Made by a program: the position numbers and the translations under genes. The notes under the pieces were generated by a model. That model saw nothing but the letters and a program-made list of their open reading frames with translations, did no database searches and was not told where the DNA came from. Source: Erythrocercus mccallii (taxonomy: Eukaryota; Chordata; Aves; Passeriformes; Dicruridae). From it: a stretch of 64,000 nt of DNA. The stretch is taken from NCBI GenBank assembly GCA_013397435.1, contig VZRG01001492.1:4754-68753 (forward strand). Direction: 5' to 3'. Below, piece by piece: positions 1 to 10,400 of this stretch. Position 1 is the first letter of the stretch; each line of letters starts with the position of its first letter.

Positions 1-670
1 AAAAAAAAAAAATCCCCAACCCCAGCGCTGCGTAGGTTCGGGGTTATTTCCCCCTTTCACCTTCTCCCCCCCCGCCCTCTTCTACCGCACCGCCTCCGAG
101 GCAGGGGCTGCCCCCAGCCCTCGCTCTGTTCCCTCAGTGCCGCTCTCTCCACGGTTTTCCAAACGAGTGCAAAACAAGCTCATTTCCACTAATTATAATT
201 ATACCATCGCCCTCGGCGAGCCTGGCTGGACTCGTCCATGACTGCAGTCCGTGGACAGACGCAAATTAGTCCTTCAAAAGTGCGGGTAATTTTAGAATAA
301 TTTGAAACGCGCTACAATTTTACCACGGAAAAAGATGCTGAAATACCCTCTATTGGCTAAACAATAGAATAAACGTTTTTTGAAGATTTAGGAGTTGAAA
401 GACCCGAATCCAGCAATTATGTAATATACATTAAAATACTAATCCGGAGCAGAGCCGCGGCGGAGCTGCCAGAGGCAGGAGCGGGGTTTCCCCAGCGGGG
501 AGGGAGGCAGGCAGGCAGGCAGCCTTCCCCGCGCACCTGGAACAGCCTGGACGCACACGCGCTCCCCTCTCCCGTACAGGGTTGCTCCTGGGCGGCACCA
601 AGCCATCTTAGCTCAGGCTTCAAATCCTACGCAGGATTCTCGCCGGTACTTCAGTGAAAGCACGAGGAAA
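1..670. promoter_or_regulatory. CpG island, candidate promoter (possibly of the next FBXW7 first exon)
   Basis: By hand count there are about 40 CpG dinucleotides in roughly 670 bases, against near absence through most of the window. It has two GC-rich shoulders (about 30-160 and 440-660, the latter with GCCGCGGCGG and a short GGCA tandem at 505-522) around an AT-rich core at 180-430. The core holds a perfect 12-bp palindrome TAATTATAATTA (190-201) and an inverted CCAAT box (ATTGGCTA near 352-359, CCAAT on the minus strand). No convincing coding exon was seen on either strand; the 417-623 minus-strand frame is low-complexity and begins at TTG. For a gene transcribed right to left, a first exon would lie off the left edge. 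The FBXW7 beta promoter is described as a CpG island, so that is one candidate, but this is inference. Confidence 0.6.
161..181. promoter_or_regulatory. p53 response-element-like pair of half-sites
   Basis: Two decamers separated by one base: 161-170 (AAACGAGTGC) fits RRRCWWGYYY at 8 of 10 positions and 172-181 (AAACAAGCTC) fits at all 10. They lie inside the CpG island. Single matches of this quality occur by chance, so this is weak without functional data. Confidence 0.25.
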
Positions 671-3600
671 GCCCTTGGTAATTACTTGCTAAAGAACCCT
701 CCTTTTCTGGTCATTGTTCACATCAACAAATCTGTCCAGTTCACCCTTGCGGCTCGATTCAAGGGCATTGAAGTTCCTGACATATGGCTGGGTTCTCAGA
801 CAGATACCTGGAAGCGGCACAGCAGCTAGGCAGCTTGATTTTTTTAGTTTCTATACAGACAACTCAAGAGACTTCAGGATTTACTTCCCCCCCCCCCATA
901 AAGTTTTCTGCCCAAGTTCAGAACAGAGCACACCCTGAACATGATCTGAAGCTGCAGCATTCCCCTATAATTTTCGCTAGGTGCAGTGGAAACTGGAGAT
1001 GCTCAGCAGCCCTCCAGACCGATGCAGTTGAACAGAAGGAAGCATGTAGTCCGTTCCTACTGACCTGAGGGGAAACCGTCTTATCACTCAAAGCAGTAAA
1101 AAAAAGCTTCTACCTTTATAGAACACACATCTAAAGGAGAGGAAGCACTCTGTAAAACCCATTAACTTCCTCATCAGTACTTTAAAAAAATCTTGTATTA
1201 TTGCTAAGCATTATTACTTAGAATTGCAAAGTGTGGCAGGTGTTAGCACACCCAGATAAGGTAAAATCAGTACCCCCTCAGCACTGAGATTCTGCCTCTC
1301 TATGGTTTTATGTATCTCCCATCCAACACTGAGTCCTCACAGTGTTTTTCATCTCCCAGTGAAAATGGTTCTGCCCATCAAATCTTGGCATTTATGCCAT
1401 TATCCATTAAACTGCCTTGCTGTATATTTTATGAGAACAAAATGGTCTTGAGTTGACTTCATACCTCAGATATGAACAGAGCTGTACATATCCCGGGAGA
1501 CTATTTCTGCCTTCCTTTGCTAGCACATCACATGCAAAGGGGAAGGGAAAAAAAATCACAGGCTGCATATACACGTAAAGTAATCACAGGAAACAAATTA
1601 ATACTCAAATCATCAGAGTAAGAAAGAATTTGAACATTATCACTGTGAGGACTTAGAAGAACTTTATGTGCTTGCCTAATGCCCTGTGATGATGCTTGCA
1701 GCTACCTCTGCCCCTTCTCCCATCAGTGAATGCACTCGATGCAGAGGGGGGATGATGGCTACTCTTACTCCAGAAGAGGAGCTGGAATGGGCAGGAAATC
1801 CCCAGGGATTAGCCTCTCCCCCCAGCCCAAAGGCAAGTGTAATCTGACAGCATGGCTAGATTTATCTTTTGAATAAAATGCGCTTCGGAATTAAGCAGTC
1901 AATGAGTTGAATAATAATTAGAAATTACTATTTTCCTCTCTTTTGGAGTACTACTATTGCAGATTACTTCTCTTTTGATCATGATTGGCAGATATTCTCT
2001 CATGGTAAAAAAACCCACTGACTTAACTACTAATCATTTTGCCACAGTCAGGACCCATGTAATAACCCCAACAATCATTTGCTAATGGTAGAAAACTTGG
2101 TATGTCAGGTATTTATTCTGCACAAAAGGTTTGGGTTTTTTCCTAATTTTAGATACAGATATCACAGACAGACATGACATTTGAACAATGACCATCTCTC
2201 ATCAAGCAATCTGCCTTTATCAGAGCAAAAAACAAAAATTGCACATGGTTACGGCTCTGGCTCTCACCTTTTTAGTATTTTTCTCTGTAGTGATCCCACT
2301 TTTGATTCTCCAGAAATAAAGAAACATTCCCTCTATCTCAAACTAAGTTTGATGGTCTCTGGGTAATTGCAAAATTACTCTAGTTGGATGTCTGCTCTTC
2401 CCCAAAATGCCTAACCACAGCCTAGGCTCTCCCTAGTTATTGGAGAACATGCTTCACCAAAGGCTGAGGGCACCTACTGTTAGACTCCCACTTCTAAATT
2501 CCTATCTAGAAAGGATTTCTCTCTCTCTTGACTTTGAGAACTACCCTGTCCTCAGAAAAAAAATTGTATAATGAATGCACCACACTCTCCCTTGCAGGAA
2601 ACTAATTAAGGATTTGGAAAAGTAATGTGGAACTGCCTAACCTGGGGAGACTGAGGTTACACAGCTTCACTCTGCACCTTCTTGGAAAATACAAAGGTGG
2701 AGGAATAGGACCCCAACCCTGTAGGTGCTTTTGAAAGCCTGACAGAAAGTAGCAAAGACGGTACATTCACTTACATCTCTACCAACATTTGAAATAATAT
2801 TTACCACAATAACTTAATACCCCAAGAATACATGATGGCGTAAAGTAAACATTCATCACAAATTAAGGTACACTGAGGAAGACTACAGTTTAAAGCAATG
2901 TTAAGAGAAAGATCAGTAGTTACCATACTTCTTTCCCTGTTTGGTATATATTTAATTTCAAAGGTTGGTCTTTGTTTAAGCTTACAATAATTTTTCAAGT
3001 TCTTAAAACCACAAACAACATACAATTCATGACATTTAAAAAAATGTCTTCACCAAAATTGAATAGTTTTCAGTGGACACAAGTCCAATCTTATTTCCCG
3101 TCAGTACTGCCAACTCTTAATTAAAAAAAATTCACAGCATCCAATTCTTTTCCTGTTGGCAACATTTCTAGCACCTTTACCAATTTGTCATGTGGCATGC
3201 TGTAATTAAGACCGTCTATTACTTCTAATGAAAGACTAGCATGAATTACAGAAATCACCCGCAGAGCTATATAATCCCCAGAAGAACGGAGATTACAGTG
3301 CAACAGACCAAAGAAACAACTTTTTTTGTTGTTTTTTTTTGTTTGTTTTGTTTTGTTTTAGTTGTAGAAACATTTTTGAGTGGAGAGACTACAGGATGGT
3401 CTGGCTGTAGTAATGGCCAGTCAGCATTTTGAAAAAACACTGGTGCTTAAACCAGGGAATGCAAAAACCATAATTGGCATTTCACATACACACATATGTG
3501 TGTCGGGAGCATAATGTGTGCAGGAGGAACTGTGGAGCAATATGGTTTGGTATCTCCATTAATATTGGTAAATGCATCATTTAAGACAGTGCCAGAAGGG

Positions 3601-6600
3601 ATTCTGTATACTCTGCACATTTAGCAGACGCTTAGCAGACTGACTCTTTTAGAAACATTTCAGAGGGATTTTTGTGTGTTGTCTAATAGGATTGCAGGGT
3701 TTTTTCTGTCCAGGAAATCAAACATCCTAATCGGGAGGGGCCAAATCCTTAGCTGAGCAAGATTTACCCTGGACACAGTGAAGATGACCCGAGAAGAACG
3801 GTCATGCTTAGTTGTTTTTCCCTTTCTCAGATTTGGACCCACTTAGGCTTTAAACACTCCCCTTCTGCTCGGTAATCTAGTTTGGGCAGCTGCGGCAGCC
3901 AGCACTTTGTCTTCTATATTCGACCTATTCATCCAACTACATACTTCATTTAATTTGCCAAATGCTCCCATTCAGGCAAGAATCTGGCCCCACAGAGAGG
4001 TACTTCTGCCATCTGCTTTAGACATTTAACTACAGCTTAGCTTAGGACACCTACATTTAAAAGCCTAAGTTCCCATTCACTCAATGAGAAAGGCACATGC
4101 TAGAGTCCAACACGTGTAAGGTCTCAGAAAAGGAGAAAAATATTCCACACGATAGCAAGTGTTCAACATGTTTCAAAGTAATTCAGGGTGGGCCTTTCCA
4201 TTACAAAAAGGCACTGCTATTATCGTCTGATCTTTTTCTTTTTGAACTATTATGAAATTAAACAAGTGACCCACTGGGATCATAGAAATCTCTTGTTCTC
4301 ATGGTGTCTCCCAGTTCAGTTTGGGCTAGGCAGCAGCCTTACAGACTACAGATTTGCGATTTATTAGTGCGCATCCTAATTGCTGAGCTGGAATTATTTT
4401 ATGGGTAAATTCCAGACCTGTGGGCAGGGTGAGACAAAGGTTTAGCACACTCACCAGTTAAGGAAAATGGGTATTTGGCTAGGGAAGTTCAAGGGTACAG
4501 TGTATGATGCACCTATCACACAGGTGTAACTGTGTAGAATATACCATTAGCATTGATGCTGCAGAACAGACCTGAAGAAATGAATTTAGGTGCACCAGTT
4601 TGTGACCAACAGCTGCTACATTACAGCTATGAGGGAGGAACAAAAGCCACTTGGCTCCCCAGAAATCAGTTCAGATAGAGGAATTTCTGCTCAATTTACT
4701 TATAATGTGCGCAGCAAGCTTAGAAAGGTTCACTCCTGCATGTTTACCTCAACATAGTTACAGGAAGATATTTACACTTATCATCACGTGAAGTTCAAGT
4801 GTAGTACAAGCAATTCTGGACACTGCAATGAGCATTGATCAGCAGCTTAATGATAAATGACTTATTTTTAATACTGATGAACTTAAGGTTCAGGAGGGAG
4901 TAGTGAAACCAACAGTAACTCTATTATGGGAGGAAGGACACAGAGAGGCATTACATTAAGTTGCATGAAGCCTTCCAAAGCTTATTTAAGTGGAATGGAG
5001 AATACATATTATGAAGTATGATAGGTAATACCGAACTGTTTCACTAACTGTATAATGTTTCTTGGCAAAGCATTTTGAAGACTGCTTTCAAAATGAAATT
5101 CCCCACACATGATTATCCGTGATTTCCATGCAAAGTAAGGTACTGTAGTGAAACAAAATTGTAAAAAGACTTTTAAGCTTTGTTTCTGCAGGGAAGGAAA
5201 TGGCATTGGCAGCAACTGAAAAAAATCAATATTTATTTATAAATCCTGATCCTATTACAATAGTGTGAACTTTGATTACAAATACCATTTTAAAGGTATA
5301 TATCTGTAGCAGAGATTTCCCATAAAACTTTCTTAAAATACTTGCCTTTAAAAAAATAGAGCTCTAAATACATTGTGATAGAATTCAAAAGGTGTGCTAG
5401 TTAATGGCTGTAAAAATAGCTTTGAAAAGGATTTAAACATGAAGTGTAAGTAACAGATTTCAGCATTGGATGCTTATAATAAACTTCAAATTATGTTTTA
5501 AGAGCAGGGAGATTTCACAGACAGGCTCAATGTAATATGGCATCACTGTGTCTCCAGCAGAGCAGAACTCCACTCTGAAGGTCATACATCCTGTCCTCTT
5601 TGCTGGTTCCCTGTAGTTGGGCACAGAACTTGCAACATATGCTTCGATGCTTAGGTTATTTTAAAGGAGTACAGCCAAAGCTGTCATATGCCCAATAACG
5701 AAAGGAACCGATCCATGCACTCTTCCTTGGTGATAACATCAGCTTAAAGATGTTCAAGTCTCACCTGCTCATTCCTGTCCCCGAATGGCTCTTGACCTTA
5801 TTTCTGCAGAACAAACATCTGTAGAAGCACCCTGTGAAACAGATTCATTAACTGATGCAGGGTGAAGAGAGATGGGTTTAAGCTTTTACCCTTGGGGTTT
5901 TCTTTTTTTCTTCCTTTTTGAACAAGTTGCTAGTTTAAATTTCCACCATGCTTTCACAAACAACTGAGCCAGCAGAAGAAAATGAGCAATTCACAGGCAG
6001 GGTACAAACTCCTTGAGCCAGCTACACCACCGAGAAAAAGGTATGAGGAACTATGACCCGAGTGTCCCATGCAGAGAGGATAAGCCTATTATTTACACCT
6101 AGAGGCATCACTCTCTCAGCTATAGCTTCATGGGTATTTAAACTAGCACTGCCACTGGGAAGAAGAAAAAAAACCAAACAGTTCCTGCACTTGTGGCTGC
6201 CCTTGGCCATTCATTTCTATGCTTGCATCACCTTCAGAGGTGCCACCACAGCCTTCATTGTATGGCTCTGTGGTCAACTGTAGTGACAACTGACCTCCAG
6301 CCACTTTTTTGCTATGGTATTTTCCAGCCAGGTCAGATTCCTCATTGCACAGCCACACACACGTCTGTGCCTGCATAGCAAGAGATGCAGCCAGCTCTTT
6401 CCTTTTTAACCTCCCGAAGCCCCCAGAAGAGCTACCTTACCTTTAACACTTGCAAAACTACAGCCCTAGGTGAAAAGGCAAGGAACTGTGGGGTTTGGGC
6501 TTTATCCTGCCAACCCAGAGTACTGTATTATCACCAGAACAACTTATTTGCATTGAAAAATATACTTCAGTATGTGATAAATGGAATTGGACACTCGAAG

Positions 6601-9163
6601 ATTTACCACAAAACAAGCACAACAAGGTGAACCACAGGCAGGGGGTTATAATGCCAACCTTCTTTAAACATGTCACGTTGTAACTCCAGGAAGCTTGTCT
6701 CATTAGAACCCTATATTATTTCACTGAATAAAACCAACAAAACCAGAACATTTTTCTTCCCAAAGCATTTTTCTTCTTATTAAAGAAAAAGATAAATTAA
6801 AGCAAAATATCAGTGCAGCTAAGCTTCCTGTTGCTTTTAATTCCCTGTGACAGTAACCACATGCAAGTTTCCTACACAGAAATATATGGTTTGTTTTAAA
6901 ACCAGCAATATTAGCAAATAATAAACATTTTTTTCTACTGCATATTCATAAGAAGCAGAATTAAGGTTGATAATGCAACCTGCACTTTCACATCCTTCAC
7001 TGCTTTCTGTGCAACAGGAACATTGTGAGGTTTTTTTGAGTTTTGTTTTAACACAGTATTATAAGATTATTCATTTTTCAAAGGAAGAAGAAGGTATTAC
7101 ATATAATACATCTTACAAAACGTTCTCTAATGGCAGCAGATCTTCATAAGAACTGCGTCTCCATTCATTGTGGTCCTATTAAAGCTAACTGTAATCTATT
7201 TATTATATCATTAAACTTAATATATTGTAAGATGAATTCTATTTATAGATGCAATAATAGCTGTGCTAATCACTCAAGTTCACATTGAACCAGGCTGTGC
7301 TTCTGAGTCACAGCAGCAGTTGCTTCAGAGACCAAAGGACATTGCTAAATTTCCTGAAGCGATGACCTTGCCTGTTACACACTGGACAAGCCCGAGTGGC
7401 CCCGCAGAGCAGCCCCTGCAAGCCGCTGGCTCCCGCACGTGCACTGTGGAGGAAGCTGGCACCACACATCCCATCCACTTTCCTCCCTTGGCCCACTCTT
7501 CTCCCAGATATCCGTACACACCGCTGAAGTCAAGGGCAGTGGCTGCCACACCACACCAGCAACCAGAGGCCACCTAAGCACAGGGTATTCTGTTGACACA
7601 ATATCAAGATAGCAGTCACTGCCTGGGGTCTTTTAAAAATAGTTTTACTTTATATCCCTATTATAGTCATTTCACAGATTCTGCATGTGGCAATAATAGT
7701 CCATGAAGTTAGAAAACAATGCATAGAGACTGTTCTTAGGCACATAAAGCACAAGCCCTTCTTGCTGATCAACAGATGACAAATACAATACAAGAAAATT
7801 AATAGGGATCAGTTCTTTTTTTCAATATTTCAACCAGAGAGCTGAGTTATTTTGCTTATATTGACAAGAATGTTGGAGAAGTGTGCATTTCTGCCTTTGA
7901 ACACCAAAGTTCAAATTGTTTTCACCCAAATATAAGCAGGTTGGCAAATCACCTTTGTAGATAAAAAAGAAATGTGTGTTTGGACTTGGAAGGCTTACAA
8001 AAAATGTCTGTTCTTTGCACTGAATACAAATGGATGACTGGTATCTACTTCTGTTTTCTTTGAAGTTTTTCTTTTTTTTTTCTTTTTTGAGATACCTTAA
8101 TTGCCAAGAGAAGTGCTTGTTTATCTGGCATAATCTATACAAATTTATTTACAAAATAGTTTCAGTTGTCATTTGTGGTATATAGAAATGAGAAGGGGTT
8201 AGTTGTGAGTCTTTAGGCTATAGACAGAAGAATTCCTGGAATTACGGATTAAACCAGAAGGATTTAGGAAGAACGTAAAGAAAAAACTATTAAAAATGTC
8301 AAATCTCTTTTCCTACCTGCTTTACCTAAAGGGGCTATAAAGGTTACAAACCCAAGCATTCAAAAGAATTTGAAATGACAGGAATAATATGCATTTACTC
8401 CGAAAAAGCTGCTTAACAAGACAGCCTGTGCATGGTACATACTAAATAACAGAGATTCTGTAGAAACGGTGTCTGAGGTTGCGATTTATAATACATTTTT
8501 ATCCACCTATGCACATGCATCAAGTTTGCAGAGGCAAACATTCCAATGTTTTAGGCATGGCATCCTGGCATCCATTTTATAGCACCAAGGGAATTCACCC
8601 TATCATGTGGCAATGCACTGACTCCCTGTCCAGTGTGCCAGTGGCCTGGAACACAGCCTGAGCCCCCATGTGACGCCCCACCACTGTGGGTAACCAGCAG
8701 TGAGGAACGCAGCAGGATGCCACCTTTGGTGCAAAAGCTCTAGAGGAATGTGGAATGTGATGTGCCAGGGCAGCTTGCTGGTAACAGAAGTGTAGGATCC
8801 TTGAGTCTCAGCTTTAGAGAGGTGATTGTTCTGTTGAATGTGTATGAATTTCCTGGGCTGTCTCCATCTTCTCCTCCTCCTCCTTTCTCTGTAAGCACCA
8901 ACCCCAAGGTCTTCCATTCTCTTGCCATTGCTTCCTGTATCAATCTTCTGGCACAGTTATTTCCTCAGTAGTTTCCTCCCTCCTGCCCTTTCCACAGCAT
9001 CATAGTCTAACAAGACTCATTGTACCACCTTAAAGCTCTTTTCCTTTCCTTTCCAATCCTTGACCATGTTTTCTCCCTCCCTGGAATTCATTCCAGGAAG
9101 AGGAACCATTTTTCCATACAACATTCAAGCATCTACAAGGCAGGGGACATCTGGACTGCAGGA
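671..9163. other. Non-coding, intron-like sequence
   Basis: No supported gene was found; short open frames here lack coding character and often begin at non-ATG codons. Visible small features are an 11-base C run (887-897), a T-rich TTTTG-type tract (3321-3359), a local GC-rich patch with a 104-codon frame (about 7340-7585), a CTC triplet run (8871-8884) and an 8-bp-arm inverted repeat (9080-9097). It is presumably FBXW7 intron if the shared exons lie to the left (inference). Confidence 0.6.
3321..3359. repeat. T-rich simple repeat, TTTTG-like
   Basis: A run of T interrupted by single G at short, partly regular spacing (GTTTTGTTTT units towards the right end). It is low-complexity sequence and accounts for the FCLFCFVLV-like stretch of the plus-strand frame across it. 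Confidence 0.7.
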
Positions 9164-9254
9164 CACAGAGTCACAGAATCATATAAAGGGTTGGAAAGGA
9201 CCTTCAAGATCATTTAATTCCAACCTCCCCCACTGTGTTCTTCAATGCCACCCA

Positions 9255-9952
9255 CTAGATCAGGTTGCTCAGGGCCTCATCCAACCTGGCCTTGAACAAT
9301 TCCAGGGATGGGGCATCCATAACTTCTCTAAACAACTTACTCCAGTGCCTCCCTAGGCCCTGGGTAAATAATTTCTTCCAAACATCTAACCTAAATCTCT
9401 CCTGTTTCAGTTTAAAACTGTTCCCCCTTGTCCTGGCACTACCTGCCTGTATAAAAAGTGACTCTCCCTCATTTTTATAAGTCCTCTTGAGGAACTGAAA
9501 GGCCACAGTGATGTGTCCCTGGAGCCTTCTCATCTCCAGGCTGAACAACCCCAGCTCTCTTAGCCTGTCTTCACAGAAGTGCTTTGGCCCCCTGATCATC
9601 TTCATGGCCTCCTCTGGACTTGCTCCAACAGGTCAATGTCTTTCTTGTGGTGAGGAGGACCCCAGAGTTGAACACAGCACTGCAGGTGGAGTCTCAATAG
9701 AGGGGAGTAGAGAGGTAGAATTCCCTCCCTCACCCTGCTGCCCACAGGCAGGGCTTTTGATGCAGTCCAGGACACAACTGGCCTTCTGGGCTGGAAGCAC
9801 GTTGCTGGCTCACACCCAGCCAGCTTTCTGTCCACCAGAACACCCATGTCCCTGTCTGCAGGGCTGCTCTCAACGAGAGCTCCCAGTCTATACTCATGTC
9901 TAGATTGCCTTGACTCAGGTGCAGCACCTTGCACTTGGACTCTCAGCATCAA
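9255..9952 (-). pseudogene. CR1 ORF2 relic, reverse-transcriptase C-terminal region
   Basis: Two overlapping minus-strand frames (9255-9605 and 9602-9952) in different phases, so at least one frameshift has occurred. The left part contains DRLRELGLFSLEMRRLQGH, RTRGNSFKLK and PSLELFKARLD, the usual C-terminal CR1 ORF2 signature. The right part contains ESSPADRDMGVLVD and KKDIDLLEQVQRR, also CR1. A non-functional fossil. Confidence 0.85.
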
Positions 9953-10139
9953 GAGGTTCTCATGAGCCCACTTCCCAACCTTGCCCAGGTCCCTCTGGAT
10001 GGTATCCTGCCCCTCTGTTGTGTCAACTGAGTTGCCAACTTTGTCAACTCAGTTGGTCAGCTCCTCTGTACCTAAGGTCAGTTTCCCTGGGGATCTCATC
10101 CACTAATTCTTTAAAGGACTTGAAAGTTCACTTTTCTGG

Positions 10140-10400
10140 AGCTCACCGTCCTGACTTCGCTCTTTATCAGGTGCATGTTCCTCAAGACAGACACTCAACT
10201 GGGGCATGGTCGCTACAGCCTGCACTGCCTGCAGTCTTAACCTGTCTAATGAGCTCCTCTGCATCAGTGGGCACCACGTCCAGTAACGCTTCTCCTTTGC
10301 TTTGTCTAATACCTGCACCAGCAAGTTATCTAGAGGATATCTGGTGTTTTCTCTGCCATTATTGCCCACATCTGCAGAGCAGCTGGAAGCAGCCACTACA
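10140..10400 (-). pseudogene. CR1 ORF2 relic, AP-endonuclease domain
   Basis: Minus-strand translation shows DNLLVQVLDKAKE, then after a frame change LLDVVPTDAEELIRQ and GCSDHAPVE. GCSDH-x-x-V is the conserved SDH-type motif near the C-terminal end of the APE-like endonuclease of CR1-clade LINEs. It sits directly beside late ORF2 sequence, showing the central part of ORF2 was lost. Degenerate. Confidence 0.75.

Noticed and set aside
417..623. Minus-strand 68-codon frame within the CpG island
   Set aside because: It starts at TTG, is composition-driven (A, G, P, S, C), and does not match the FBXW7 beta or alpha N-terminus as I know them.
7263..7577. 104-codon plus-strand frame in the GC-rich patch
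   Set aside because: No domain; it starts at a non-ATG codon, overlapping frames of similar length exist on the other strand, and it fits a GC-composition effect.
9255..9952. Possible host gene with reverse-transcriptase-like sequence
   Set aside because: Frameshifted, 5'-truncated CR1 with terminal octamers; a fossil LINE.
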